Assembly (NCBI RefSeq): GCF_016925675.1
Contig: NZ_CP070507.1
Coordinates: forward strand, 1-64,000
Direction: 5' to 3'
DNA length: 64,000 nt
Source: Pseudomonas hygromyciniae
GTDB taxonomy: Bacteria > Pseudomonadota > Gammaproteobacteria > Pseudomonadales > Pseudomonadaceae
Shown: positions 53,173 through 64,000 of the stretch, piece by piece
How positions within the stretch are numbered: position 1 is the stretch's first letter
How the letters are laid out: every line of letters begins with the position of its first letter
Position numbers and translations under genes: made by a program
The notes under the pieces: generated by a model
What the model saw: the letters and a program-made list of their open reading frames with translations, nothing else
Told to the model about the DNA's origin: nothing
The model's database searches: none

Positions 53173-54672
53173 TCAGTGGCCCATGAGTTGATCAATGGCG
53201 TCAGGTTTATCGTGAACACCAAAGCGATCCACGATAGTGGCGCTGGCCTCGTTTAAGCCCAGCACTTCGACTTCAGTACCTTCACGGCGGAACTTAATGA
53301 CTACCTTGTCCAGGGCTGCAACAGCGGTGATATCCCAGAAGTGTGCACGATTCAGGTCGATGGTTACCTTGTTCAGGGCTTCCTTGAAGTCGAAGGCTGC
53401 GACGAACTTGTCAGCCGAGCTGAAGAACACCTGACCGGTGACGTTATAGCTACGATGCTCGCCGGCTTCGTCCAGCGAAGAACTGATCGCCATGTAATGG
53501 CCAACCTTGTTGGCGAAGAACATCGCAGCCAGTAGCACGCCGGCTAACACGCCGAAGGCCAGGTTGTGGGTGGCCACCACGACCACCACGGTGACGACCA
53601 TGACAATGTTGGTCGACAACGGATGCTTCTTCAGGTTGCGCAGCGAATCCCAACTGAAGGTGCCGATGGACACCATGATCATCACTGCCACCAGCGCAGC
53701 CATTGGGATCTGCTTCAGCCAGTCGCCGAGGAAAACCACCATCAGCAGCAGAAATACGCCTGCGGCAAGAGACGACAGGCGAGAACGACCGCCGGATTTC
53801 ACGTTAATGATCGACTGACCAATCATCGCGCAGCCAGCCATACCGCCGATCAGACCCGAAGCAATGTTGGCCACGCCCTGGCCCTTGCACTCGCGGTTCT
53901 TGTCACTCGGGGTGTCGGTCAGGTCGTCGACAATGGTCGCGGTCATCATCGACTCCAACAGACCGACCACAGCCAGTGCTGCCGAATAAGGAAAGATGAT
54001 GGCCAGCGTCTCGAATGTCAGCGGCACATCAGGCCAGAGGAAGATCGGTAGCGTATCCGGCAGTTCACCCATATCACCGACCGTGCGGATATCCAGACCA
54101 ACCGACATGGCGACGGCGGTCAGCACGATGATGCACACCAGCGGCGATGGGATGAGCTTGCCGATCTTGGGGACATAGGGGAACAGATAGATGATGCCGA
54201 GGCCTGCGGCTGTCATGGCGTAGACGTGCCAGGTGACATTAGTCAGCTCGGGCAGCTGAGCCATGAAAATCAGGATCGCCAGTGCATTGACAAAACCGGT
54301 CACCACCGAGCGCGAGACGAAGCGCATCAGCGATCCGAGCTTCAGGTAGCCAGCAGCAATTTGTAGCACGCCACATAGCAGCGTGGCGGCCAGCAGATAT
54401 TCAAGACCATGGTTCTTGACCAGAGTCACCATCAGCAGTGCCATGGCACCCGTTGCGGCCGAAATCATGCCTGGGCGGCCACCGACAAAGGCGATCACCA
54501 CAGCGATACAGAAAGAGGCGTAAAGGCCGACCTTAGGGTCAACGCCAGCAATGATCGAGAAGGCGATGGCTTCAGGGATTAGGGCCAGTGCGACCACAAG
54601 ACCGGCGAGGATGTCGCCACGGATGTTGGATAACCAGGTTTGTTTTAACGAGTGGAGCATCAGAATTCCCAA
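53173..54672 (-). CDS. SulP-family anion transporter
   Basis: 499 residues. About ten to twelve membrane helices with the SulP signature near the start ([29 protein letters not shown]), then a C-terminal STAS domain ([20 protein letters not shown]). It likely moves sulfate or bicarbonate. First gene of the four-gene operon; the same sup-uspA pair occurs in AbaR-type islands. MLHSLKQ four codons inside is an alternative start. Confidence 0.92.
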   Translation of the reverse strand: MGILMLHSLKQTWLSNIRGDILAGLVVALALIPEAIAFSIIAGVDPKVGLYASFCIAVVIAFVGGRPGMISAATGAMALLMVTLVKNHGLEYLLAATLLCGVLQIAAGYLKLGSLMRFVSRSVVTGFVNALAILIFMAQLPELTNVTWHVYAMTAAGLGIIYLFPYVPKIGKLIPSPLVCIIVLTAVAMSVGLDIRTVGDMGELPDTLPIFLWPDVPLTFETLAIIFPYSAALAVVGLLESMMTATIVDDLTDTPSDKNRECKGQGVANIASGLIGGMAGCAMIGQSIINVKSGGRSRLSSLAAGVFLLLMVVFLGDWLKQIPMAALVAVMIMVSIGTFSWDSLRNLKKHPLSTNIVMVVTVVVVVATHNLAFGVLAGVLLAAMFFANKVGHYMAISSSLDEAGEHRSYNVTGQVFFSSADKFVAAFDFKEALNKVTIDLNRAHFWDITAVAALDKVVIKFRREGTEVEVLGLNEASATIVDRFGVHDKPDAIDQLMGH

Positions 54673-54985
54673 GGCAATGGATCGCGCAGCACAGCATGGC
54701 GCAGGCCAAGTGCAGCTGGTCGATACGAGGTCAAATGTCGGATGTAGAGGAGCTGTGGCGGGTGTTAAAACCTAAAGCACAGCAGAAAGCGACCGCTGGC
54801 AGAGCAAGCAGTCACAGATGATGCGGGGGGGCGAAGCGCTATGGCGGCGTAGGCAGCCAGATCATGTTTTGCAGGGTAAGCATGAGGTCTTATCGAGTGT
54901 CTTTAGTAACTCAATGGCCGCAACAGTCTACAGGAAGAGGGCAATTTCTGCGAGTCACCCCCGGACTAGGGCGTCCTGTTTGGAT
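54673..54985. other. intergenic stretch upstream of the sulP operon
   Basis: Holds the promoter region of the sulP operon. No gene recognised on either strand. Confidence 0.4.
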
Positions 54986-55013
54986 GTCAGCCTGAGCTAT
55001 GCCTCAATCTGAC
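54986..55013. promoter_or_regulatory. Tn21/Tn501-type res subsite
   Basis: GTCAGCCTGAG-ctatgc-CTCAATCTGAC is an inverted pair of resolvase half-sites. It overlaps the end of the EAL-domain gene, where tnpR should follow in Tn501. No tnpR is present, so this is the point at which the mer half joins the sulP half. Confidence 0.6.
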
Positions 55014-55993
55014 GGTAGCGAGTCGCAGGCGTTCGGATCGGCATCGGTTTCGTTCCCTGTCTTGGCACGCGCTTCGAAGCGTTGATAACACTCCAACCCG
55101 CAGAAGTGCTCGACGTATTCCGCGCCTTCCGGGGTGAAGGCGGCATCGAGCGGGATTTCCTTGCAGCACACGCAGCAACTGGTGGTGGTCGAGTCACTTG
55201 CATTCATGGTGGCACCCCTCCATTGACTGACGAAGACGGCGAATGCCGCCGCCGGCATTGGCTTCGCGAACAGGAAGCCTTGTCCTGTGTCGCAGTCCGC
55301 TTGTCGCAATAGATCAAGACTCGCCGATGTTTCCACGCCTTCAGCCACCACATCCATGCCCAGCCCGTGCGCAAGCTGAATCACGGTGTGCACGATGGTT
55401 TGGTCGCGGCGGTCGTTGGCGAGCCCGGCGACAAACGATTGGTCGATCTTGAGCGTGCTGATTGGGCAGCACTTCAGATGTTGCAGACAGGAATACCCCG
55501 TCCCGAAGTCATCGGCGGCGAAGCGCACACCGATCTGCCGCAAGGCGTCCAGGGCGGGGAAGATCGCCGGATCACCAAACGCGACCGATTCGGTCAGCTC
55601 GATTTCGAGATACTCGGCGGGCAACTCGGCATCAGCCAGCACGCCCTTTACCCACCCGTCGAAGTCCGGTCCCACTTGGCTCGCCGAAACATTGACGGCC
55701 AGCCGGAACGGTCGCCATGCCAGCATTCGCCAGTCACGCATCTGGCGGCAGGCTTCGCCCAGCACCCAAGCGCCGATTTCAGGCATCAGGCCGGACGATT
55801 CGACCACGGGCAGGAACTGGCCCGGTGGCAATAGTCCAAGCGTCGGATGACGCCAGCGCAACAGGGCTTCCGCGCCGACAATCCCACCACTGCGCAGATC
55901 GACGACGGGCTGGTAGTGCAGTTCAAGCTGCCCGCGCTCGACCGCTTGGGCCAGTTCCGGCGTCGTCCATCCATCCGGCCGGAAAGCGCTCAT
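55004..55993 (-). CDS. EAL-domain protein with DUF3330 tail (urf2 of mer transposons)
   Basis: 329 residues from ATG 55993, overlapping merE by four bases. EAL phosphodiesterase domain with [46 protein letters not shown] and VAEGVE; the C-terminal 65 residues are a cysteine-rich DUF3330 domain ([30 protein letters not shown]). This is the urf2 gene downstream of merE in Tn501-like elements. It may hydrolyse cyclic-di-GMP or be inactive. Confidence 0.88.
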   Translation of the reverse strand: MSAFRPDGWTTPELAQAVERGQLELHYQPVVDLRSGGIVGAEALLRWRHPTLGLLPPGQFLPVVESSGLMPEIGAWVLGEACRQMRDWRMLAWRPFRLAVNVSASQVGPDFDGWVKGVLADAELPAEYLEIELTESVAFGDPAIFPALDALRQIGVRFAADDFGTGYSCLQHLKCCPISTLKIDQSFVAGLANDRRDQTIVHTVIQLAHGLGMDVVAEGVETSASLDLLRQADCDTGQGFLFAKPMPAAAFAVFVSQWRGATMNASDSTTTSCCVCCKEIPLDAAFTPEGAEYVEHFCGLECYQRFEARAKTGNETDADPNACDSLPSD

Positions 55994-56226
55994 TCTCTTT
56001 CCCTGAATGCCCGCAACGCCCGCGACAGGGACAGAAGGAACAGGCCGGTCAAACCGAGCGCCGCGATGACCCAATGCTCGCCGAGGAAAGCACCGGCGGT
56101 TGTGCCGGCCAGCACGACAGCGAGGATGGGCAGGTGGCAGGGGCAAGTCAGCACAGCCAGTCCGCCCCACAGGTAGCCGGTGATCGGTTTGTGCGTCTCG
56201 GACGGCAAGCGCTCGGGGTTGTTCAT
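55990..56226 (-). CDS. merE: mercury transport protein MerE, copy 2
   Basis: 78 residues, close to copy 1 but not identical ([18 protein letters not shown]). Helix-one CPCH motif is present. The stop overlaps the urf2 start, and its start overlaps merD. Confidence 0.9.
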   Translation of the reverse strand: MNNPERLPSETHKPITGYLWGGLAVLTCPCHLPILAVVLAGTTAGAFLGEHWVIAALGLTGLFLLSLSRALRAFRERE

Positions 56227-56588
56227 GGCAGACTCTCCGCGTGCTGTGCCGGCTCGGTCGGCAGGGTGGCCAACTGCACTTCCAGATCGGCCAACGCTTC
56301 GCGCCGACGCTCGACGAACTGACGCAGCAGGGCAAGCTGCGCGGCCGCTTCGTCGCCGTCCGCCGCATCCAGCGCCCGGCACAGCCGCGCCAGCGCGTCG
56401 AGGCCGATGCCCGCCTCGAAGGCCGCCCGCACGAAGCACAGCCGTTGCAAGGCGGCGTCATCGAACAAGCCGTAGCCGCCTGGTGTGCACGCCACCGGGC
56501 GCAGCAATCCGCGCAGCAGGTAGTCGCGCACGATATGCACGCTCACCCCGGCATCAAGAGCCAGCCGGGACACCGTGTAGGCGTTCAT
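56223..56588 (-). CDS. merD: mer co-regulator MerD, copy 2
   Basis: 121 residues from ATG 56588 ([15 protein letters not shown]). Only a few residues differ from copy 1. MerR-type HTH without mercury cysteines. Follows merA by 17 bases. Confidence 0.92.
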   Translation of the reverse strand: MNAYTVSRLALDAGVSVHIVRDYLLRGLLRPVACTPGGYGLFDDAALQRLCFVRAAFEAGIGLDALARLCRALDAADGDEAAAQLALLRQFVERRREALADLEVQLATLPTEPAQHAESLP

Positions 56589-56605
56589 TGAACACCTCCT
56601 TTTTC

Positions 56606-58303
<1,698 letters not shown>

Positions 58304-58362
58304 TTATCGTTTGTGGCGCCAGACAATGACGTCCGTTGTGCTGCGGTGCCGTTTTCAGTGAC

Positions 58363-58638
58363 TCACTGCTTGACGCTGGACGGATAGCCCGCGTCTGCGG
58401 TTGCCTTGGTCAGCTTCTGCACGCTGGTCTTGGCATCGTCGAAGGTGACGACCGCTTGGCGTGTCTCGAAAGTCACGTCAACTTTGCTGACGCCTTCGAC
58501 CTTGGAAATCGCCTTCTTGACAGTGATCGGGCAGGCGGAGCAGGTCATGCCCGGTACGGACAGCGTGACGGTCTGGGTGGCGGCCCAGACGGGGGCAACA
58601 ACGGCGGCGAGGGCGAGGGAGGCAAACAGTTTCTTCAT
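58363..58638 (-). CDS. merP: periplasmic mercury-binding protein MerP, copy 2
   Basis: 91 residues; signal peptide, then GMTCSACPITVKKAI. A few substitutions from copy 1. There is no merF or merC between merP and merA, only a 71-base gap. Confidence 0.95.
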   Translation of the reverse strand: MKKLFASLALAAVVAPVWAATQTVTLSVPGMTCSACPITVKKAISKVEGVSKVDVTFETRQAVVTFDDAKTSVQKLTKATADAGYPSSVKQ

Positions 58639-58650
58639 GGTGAACTCCGA

Positions 58651-59001
58651 TCAGTAGAAAAATGGCATGACGTAGGGAAATCCGAGCGCGACCAGAACCA
58701 GCGCGGCCACGATCCAGAAAATGAGCTTGTAAGTAGCTCGCACTTGGGGAATCGCGCAGACCTCACCCGGTTTGCAGGCCGCTGCCTGCCGGTAGATGCG
58801 CCGCCAGGCGAAGAACAACGCCACCAGCGCCACGCCGATAAAGATGGGGCGATAGGGTTCCAACACCGCCAAGTTGCCGATCCAAGCGCCGCTGAACCCC
58901 AAGGCGATCAGAACCAACGGCCCGAGGCAGCAAGCCGAGGCGAGGATGGCGGCAAGCCCTCCAGTGAAGAGCGCGCCGCGCCCGGTTTTTGGTTCAGACA
59001 T
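58651..59001 (-). CDS. merT: mercuric transporter MerT, copy 2
   Basis: 116 residues from ATG 59001 ([12 protein letters not shown]). [13 protein letters not shown] and [11 protein letters not shown] cysteine pairs. Nearly identical to copy 1. Confidence 0.95.
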
Positions 59002-59040
59002 GCGCTTGTCCTTTCGAATTGAAATTGGATAGCGTAACCT

Positions 59041-59069
59041 TACTTCCGTACTCATGTACGGAGTCAAGC
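59041..59069 (-). promoter_or_regulatory. mer operator/promoter, copy 2
   Basis: Dyad TCCGTACATGAGTACGGA on the minus strand with TTGACT upstream and an overlong spacer: PmerT controlled by MerR. Confidence 0.85.
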
Positions 59070-59072
59070 GAT

Positions 59073-59507
59073 ATGGAAAACAATTTGGAGAACCTGACCA
59101 TTGGCGTTTTCGCCAAGGCGGCCGGGGTCAATGTGGAGACCATCCGTTTCTATCAGCGCAAGGGCTTGTTGCTGGAGCCTGACAAGCCCTATGGCAGCAT
59201 CCGCCGCTATGGCGAGGCGGATGTAACGCGGGTGCGCTTCGTGAAATCAGCCCAGCGGCTGGGCTTCAGCCTGGATGAGATCGCCGAGCTGCTGCGGCTG
59301 GAGGATGGCACCCATTGCGAGGAAGCCAGCAGTCTGGCCGAGCACAAGCTCAAGGACGTGCGCGAGAAAATGGCTGACCTGGCGCGCATGGAGGCCGTGC
59401 TGTCTGAGTTGGTGTGCGCCTGCCATGCGCGAAGGGGGAACGTTTCCTGCCCGCTGATCGCGTCACTACAGGGTGGAGCAAGCTTGGCAGGTTCGGCTAT
59501 GCCTTAG
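59073..59507 (+). CDS. merR: mercury regulator MerR, copy 2, with altered C-terminus
   Basis: 144 residues. HTH and C82 ([10 protein letters not shown]), [10 protein letters not shown] intact. After SLQGG the tail differs from copy 1 (ASLAGSAMP), and the stop codon TAG lies inside the Tn21-type inverted repeat. The mercury-sensing cysteines lie before this change, so it should work. Confidence 0.94.
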
Positions 59508-59540
59508 CGTGCTTTATTTTCCGTTTTCTGAGACGACCCC
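59503..59540 (-). repeat. Tn21/Tn501-type 38-bp inverted repeat (mer end)
   Basis: In reverse complement GGGGTCGTCTCAGAAAACGG to GCACGCTAAG: the mer-side terminal repeat of Tn21/Tn501 as I recall it. Its outer edge abuts the middle of tnpA, so this mer transposon half was inserted there. Confidence 0.9.
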
Positions 59541-61831
59541 ACATCGAGCGGCTGAAGACATTTCAGCTGGTGGACTTGCCCGAAGGCCTGGGCCGACACA
59601 TCCACCAGAACCGCCTGCTCAAGCTGGCCCGCGAGGGTGGGCAGATGACGCCCAAAGACCTCGGCAAGTTCGAGCCGCAGCGACGCTACGCGACCCTGGC
59701 CGCCGTGGTGCTGGAGAGCACCGCGACGGTGATTGATGAGTTGGTCGATCTGCACGACCGTATCCTGGTCAAGCTGTTCAGCAGCGCGAAGCACAAGCAT
59801 CAGCAGCAGTTCCAGAAGCAGGGCAAGGCGATCAACGACAAGGTGCGCCTGTACTCGAAGATCGGCCAGGCTCTGCTGGAAGCCAAGGAAAGCGGTAGCG
59901 ATCCCTATGCCGCCATTGAGGCGGTGATTCCCTGGGACGAGTTCACCGAGAGCGTCAGCGAGGCCGAGCTGCTGGCCCGGCCGGAAGGCTTCGACCATCT
60001 GCACCTGGTCGGCGAGAACTTCGCCACTCTGCGCCGTTACACGCCGGCCTTGCTGGAGGTGCTGGAACTGCGCGCTGCCCCGGCTGCGCAAGGCGTGCTG
60101 GCAGCCGTGCAGACCCTGAGCGAGATGAACGCCTACAACCTGCGCAAGGTGCCGGCCGATGCGCCCACCGCCTTCATCAAGCCGCGCTGGAAGCCGCTAG
60201 TGATAACCCCGGAAGGCCTCGACCGGCGCTTCTACGAAATCTGCGCCCTGTCCGAGCTGAAGAACGCGCTGCGCTCCGGTGACATCTGGGTCAAGGGCTC
60301 GCGGCAGTTCCGCGACTTCGACGACTACCTGCTGCCGGCAGAGAGGTTCGCCGCGCTCAAGCATGCGCAGGCTCTGCCCCTGGCGATCAACCCGAACAGC
60401 AACCAGTACCTGGAAGAGCGCTTGCAGCTGCTGGACGAGCAGCTGGCCACCGTCACCCGCCTGGCCAAGGACAACGAGCTGCCCGATGCCATCCTCACCG
60501 AGTCCGGGCTGAAGATCACCCCGCTGGATTCCGCGGTGCCCAATACCGCGCAGGCGCTGATCGACCAGACCAGCCATTTGCTGCCGCGCATCAAGATCAC
60601 CGAACTGCTGATGGACGTGGACGACTGGACGGGCTTCAGCCGCCACTTCACACACCTGAAGGACGGTGCCGAGGCCAAAGACCGGACATTGCTGCTGTCA
60701 GCGATCCTGGGCGATGCAATCAACCTCGGGCTGACCAAGATGGCCGAGTCGAGCCCCGGCCTGACCTACGCCAAGCTGTCCTGGCTGCAAGCCTGGCACA
60801 TCCGAGACGAAACCTACTCGGCGGCCCTGGCCGAGCTGGTCAACCACCAGTACCGTCATACCTTCGCCGCTCACTGGGGCGACGGCACGACCTCTTCTTC
60901 CGATGGCCAGCGCTTCCGGGCGGGTGGTCGAGGCGAAAGCACCGGCCACGTCAACCCGAAGTACGGCAGCGAGCCGGGGCGGCTGTTCTACACCCACATC
61001 TCCGACCAGTACGCACCGTTCAGCACCCGCGTGGTGAATGTCGGCGTGCGCGACTCTACCTATGTGCTCGACGGTCTGCTGTACCACGAGTCCGACTTGC
61101 GGATCGAGGAGCACTACACTGACACGGCTGGCTTCACCGATCATGTCTTCGCCCTGATGCACCTGCTGGGCTTCCGCTTCGCACCGCGCATCCGCGACCT
61201 CGGAGAAACCAAGCTGTATGTTCCGAATAGCGTCCAGGACTACCCGACATTGCGCCCAATGGTTGGCGGCACCCTGAACATCAAGCACGTCCGCGCCCAT
61301 TGGGACGACATCCTGCGCCTGGCCAGCTCGATCAAGCAGGGCACGGTCACCGCCTCGCTGATGCTGCGCAAGCTCGGCAGCTATCCGCGCCAGAACGGCC
61401 TGGCCGTGGCCCTGCGCGAGCTGGGCCGGATCGAGCGCACGCTTTTCATCCTCGATTGGTTGCAAAGCGTCGAGCTGCGCCGGCGCGTGCATGCTGGACT
61501 GAACAAGGGCGAAGCCCGCAACTCCCTGGCCAGGGCGGTGTTCTTCAACCGCCTCGGCGAGATCAGGGATCGGAGCTTCGAGCAGCAGCGCTACCGGGCC
61601 AGTGGCCTCAACCTGGTGACGGCCGCCATCGTGTTGTGGAACACGGTGTACTTGGAGCGCGCCACCCAGGCGATGGGCGATGCGGGGAAGTCGGTGGATG
61701 GTGAGCTGCTGCAATACCTGTCGCCGCTGGGGTGGGAGCACATCAATCTGACCGGCGATTATGTCTGGCGGCAGAGCCGCAGGCTGGAGGACGGGAAGTT
61801 TCGGCCGCTAAGGCTGCCCGGAAAACCTTAG
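59540..61831 (+). pseudogene. tnpA: Tn21-family TnpA lacking its N-terminus
   Basis: About 763 codons, beginning without a start codon ([17 protein letters not shown]) directly after the mer inverted repeat, where homology to Tn21-family transposases begins about a quarter in. The catalytic half is intact ([39 protein letters not shown]) and the stop lies in the right inverted repeat. A frame extending from merR could in theory express it as a fusion, but it lacks the DNA-binding N-terminus. Confidence 0.9.
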
Positions 61832-61864
61832 CGTACGATTTTTTCCGTTTTCTCTATTCGCCCC
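61827..61864 (-). repeat. 38-bp inverted repeat at tnpA end, right end of the first transposon in island 2
   Basis: Reverse complement GGGGCGAATAGAGAAAACGG to CGTACGCTAAG. Inner end identical to the Tn1721-type repeat at 50858, outer half different. It probably pairs with that repeat, framing 50.86-61.86 kb. Confidence 0.85.
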
Positions 61865-61924
61865 CTGCAGCGCAGAAGCACCTTCGGTGACCAAGAGCTG
61901 CGCCCTTGGATCCGCAAACCAAAA

Positions 61925-61962
61925 GGGGTCGTTTGCGGGAGAGGGCGAAATCCTACGCTAAG
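61925..61962 (+). repeat. Tn5393-type 38-bp inverted repeat
   Basis: GGGGTCGTTTGCGGGAGAGG to CCTACGCTAAG, as in the strB end of Tn5393 to my memory. GGGG faces left, so the interior is the strAB side. Confidence 0.85.
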
Positions 61963-62030
61963 GCTTTGGCCAACGATATTCTCCGGTAAGATTGATGTGT
62001 TCCCAGGGGATAGGAGAAGTCGCTTGATAT

Positions 62031-62867
62031 CTAGTATGACGTCTGTCGCACCTGCTTGATCGCGGCCGCGATAGCTAGATCGCGTTGCTCCTCTTCTCCA
62101 TCCGCGTTCCAAGCTGCGGAAAGGCACCCATAAGCGTACGCCTGGTCGAGCAGGCGACGCGGATCGACGTCCAGCGCACGAGAGAATGCGTCCGCCATCT
62201 GTGCAATGCGTCTAGGATCGAGACAAAGGTCGTCTCTGTCAGCCGGATCGTAGAACATATTGGCGGCGCCAAAGCCCACTTCACCGACCAGACCGACGGG
62301 ATCTATCACCAGCCAGCCGCGACTGGAGAACATGATGTTTTCATGATGCAGATCGCCATGTAGCCCACGCAGTTCCGAGGCATTGCTCATCATTTGATCG
62401 GCTATAATCGCCGCGTGGACGTAGTCAGTTTGACAACCTGCGTTTTGATCATCGCGCGCCCGCTGAAACAAAGCTGCAAAGCGATCCCGGATCGGGAGAA
62501 GGGCAGAAGGCAGGGGTTCCTCAGATGCGGCATACAGCTTCGCCATTAGTTCCGCTGCAATTTCGGTCGCCTGGTAGTCGCCGTGCTCGGCAACGATGTG
62601 AGAGAGCATTCGCTCCCCGGCATATTCGAGCAACATCAGATTGTTCTCACGACCGAGCAACCGGACTGCTCCCCTCCCATTGCGCCATACCAGATAGTCG
62701 GCCCCGCGCAGTTCATCAGCAATGTCTTCTATAGGTTTCAATCCCTTGACGATTGCAGGAGTCCCGTCTGGCAATGAAACTTTCCAAACGAGGCTGGAAA
62801 AGGTGTCCGCAATGAGAACAGGTTGCGAAACGTGCCAATGAGCAGGAAAAACAGGCGGCATGAACAT
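62031..62867 (-). CDS. strB: aminoglycoside 6-phosphotransferase APH(6)-Id
   Basis: 278 residues from ATG 62867 (MFMPPVFPAHWHV). Phosphotransferase signatures RGLHGDLHHENIMFSS and WLVIDPVGLVGEVG. It phosphorylates streptomycin at the 6 position. Start overlaps the strA stop, so the pair is co-translated. Full length. It is 68 bases from the Tn5393-type repeat. Confidence 0.97.
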   Translation of the reverse strand: MFMPPVFPAHWHVSQPVLIADTFSSLVWKVSLPDGTPAIVKGLKPIEDIADELRGADYLVWRNGRGAVRLLGRENNLMLLEYAGERMLSHIVAEHGDYQATEIAAELMAKLYAASEEPLPSALLPIRDRFAALFQRARDDQNAGCQTDYVHAAIIADQMMSNASELRGLHGDLHHENIMFSSRGWLVIDPVGLVGEVGFGAANMFYDPADRDDLCLDPRRIAQMADAFSRALDVDPRRLLDQAYAYGCLSAAWNADGEEEQRDLAIAAAIKQVRQTSY

Positions 62868-63670
62868 CAACCCCAAGTCAGAGGGTCCAATCGCAGATAG
62901 AAGGCAAGGCGTTCGCGGTCGGGGGCTTCGATCCCCAATACATTGAATAGGACAGCGAAGGCGCGCTCTGCTTCATCTGGCGCTGCCCAGTTCTCTTCGG
63001 CGTTAGCAATCATGAGTGCCAAATCGGCATAGCGATCTGCTGTTCCGAGCCGCCCAAGGTCGATCAGACCCGTGCATTGAAGAGTTTTAGGGTCCACCAT
63101 GAAGTTCGGCATGCAGGGATCACCATGGCAAACAACCATATCGGTGCGCTCTTGGTCGAGCCGCACCGGTAGCTCTCGTTCGACACGAGCCAAAAGATCG
63201 AGCTGCGGCGTACTCTTGTCCTCGTCCGGTAAGAAGTCGGGATTGACGGCATTGCGGGACACCACATCAACGGCGCGTCCGAACATTCGCGACAGCCTGC
63301 GCTCAAACGGACATTGATCAACCGATAGGCTGTGAACAGCGCCAAGTTGCTGCCCCATTGACGGCCACGCTTTGAGCAAATCCGCTCCAGACAGATCAGC
63401 CGCCGGTACTCCCGGAATTGCCGTTATCACCAAGCATGCACCCTCCTGTTCCTCCTGCCAGTTGATCACCTCGGGGCAAGCCACACCTCGACCTTTGAGC
63501 CAAATGAGGCGGTCACGCTCTCCAGCGAGCTCACCGCGGCGGGAAGCAGGTGCGATTTTCGCGAAGGCATGCCCGTCACCACGTCGAAAAACAAAATCAC
63601 CAGATTCTCCGCCTCTGACAGGCAACCAGTCAGAATGCGATTCACCAAAAAAAATATTAGTTCGATTCAA
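62867..63670 (-). CDS. strA: aminoglycoside 3''-phosphotransferase APH(3'')-Ib
   Basis: 267 residues, full length (MNRTNIFFGESHSDWLPVRG). Catalytic VVCHGDPCMPNFMVD and metal-binding GLIDLGRLGTADRYAD. It phosphorylates streptomycin at 3''. Classic strA-strB operon of Tn5393 and RSF1010. Confidence 0.97.
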   Translation of the reverse strand: MNRTNIFFGESHSDWLPVRGGESGDFVFRRGDGHAFAKIAPASRRGELAGERDRLIWLKGRGVACPEVINWQEEQEGACLVITAIPGVPAADLSGADLLKAWPSMGQQLGAVHSLSVDQCPFERRLSRMFGRAVDVVSRNAVNPDFLPDEDKSTPQLDLLARVERELPVRLDQERTDMVVCHGDPCMPNFMVDPKTLQCTGLIDLGRLGTADRYADLALMIANAEENWAAPDEAERAFAVLFNVLGIEAPDRERLAFYLRLDPLTWG

Positions 63671-63697
63671 TGGAGGTTCCTTCAGTTTTCTGATGAA

Positions 63698-63735
63698 GGG
63701 GTCCGCTTGGAAAACGGAAAATATCCCACGCTAAG
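63698..63735 (+). repeat. 38-bp Tn3-type repeat upstream of strA
   Basis: GGGGTCCGCTTGGAAAACGG to CCCACGCTAAG, the same length and end pattern as the other Tn3-family repeats but a different inner part. GGGG faces left, in the same direction as the 61925 repeat. It lies 28 bases before strA and may also contain or displace its promoter. Confidence 0.6.
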
Positions 63736-64000
63736 ACTGTTTGCTGTACAAATTGATGTCGACAGCGCGTAATGACCGTAGTCACAGGAACAGCTAATGG
63801 TATTGAAAATTGACCCGTAACTGAAACAGCATCGACCCAGCAGCGATGATGTGAACCTTGAAGAACTTTGGGTGCAGCCTCTTATAGCAGCAGTTTTTGC
63901 TGTTGTTCCCTTAATAAGATATGCCCTGTAAATACCCTCATGGCTTCATTTATAATACTATTATTAGCTTACTACGACTCAGTCTAGAAACAGCATCATC
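63736..64000. other. end of window, no gene recognised
   Basis: AT-richer than the rest. No frame with coding character on either strand; possibly a resolution region or the flank of the strAB transposon. Confidence 0.35.

Noticed and set aside
54673..55000. Small plus-strand frames upstream of the sulP operon
   Set aside because: Lacking ribosome sites and any protein-like pattern; the region is better read as promoter plus res subsite.
60698..61741. 347-codon frame antisense to tnpA, and its counterpart at 6873-7922
   Set aside because: Both are mirror frames of the transposase third codon positions; no family signature and no ribosome site.

Overview
The window looks like part of a large accessory replicon (a megaplasmid, or possibly an integrative element) of a Pseudomonas-type gammaproteobacterium. 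Pointers are the rulAB/umuDC-like pair, a LigD-type ligase, a TrfB/KorA-like regulator, a plasmid-type SSB, and transposons typical of environmental pseudomonads (Tn5053, Tn501/Tn21, Tn1721 and Tn5393 relatives). The taxon is inferred from gene families and codon style, not from any rRNA or tRNA gene; I saw none.

Layout. (1) 1-6.7 kb: a PRTRC cassette (ParB, E, C, F, B, ThiF) that encodes a small ubiquitin-like protein, an E2-like protein and an E1-like protein. I found no gene for PRTRC protein A. (2) 6.75-27.2 kb: a transposon island. It begins with a Tn1721-type 38-bp inverted repeat and a truncated Tn3-family transposase, then a metal-linked operon (DUF3703, lspA, araC, sterol desaturase, a MerR-family gene and a CDF transporter, interrupted by an IS3 element), a RelB/YafQ toxin-antitoxin pair, a chemoreceptor gene, a decayed stretch, a Tn5053-like tniQ/tniR plus merRTPFADE module, and a three-gene resolvase/DDE transposase/AAA ATPase element. 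Three copies of a roughly 175-bp repeat-rich end block mark its internal junctions. (3) 27.2-50.4 kb: replicon backbone, with a RepL-like winged-helix gene behind a dyad-rich region, DUF1173, a protein built of five HTH-like repeats, umuDC behind a LexA box, a LigD-like ligase, small membrane proteins and a HigBA-type pair. From 38.9 kb comes a run of accessory genes under one repeated promoter and leader: DUF4942, a PP-loop ATPase, a C5 DNA methyltransferase, DUF932 and several unknowns. SSB and a TrfB-like regulator sit among them. (4) 50.86-64 kb: a second transposon island, with a Tn1721-type repeat, a sulP-uspA-dksA-yjiK operon, a Tn501-like mer operon (with merE and an EAL-domain gene) driven into a Tn21-family tnpA, and strA-strB with Tn5393-type ends.

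How it fits together. The backbone genes look like housekeeping of a large mobile replicon: partition, replication, SSB, SOS mutagenesis, ligase and DNA methylation. The islands add resistance to mercury (twice), other metals and streptomycin, plus stress functions.

The most interesting signal is at 38.9-47.4 kb. Five promoters there share an identical -10, near-identical -35 boxes, a 17-bp spacer and the same flanking operator. All five lead into a two-hairpin 5' leader, and the second hairpin recurs alone before three more genes. Base changes in the second hairpin are largely compensated between copies, so it probably acts as RNA.
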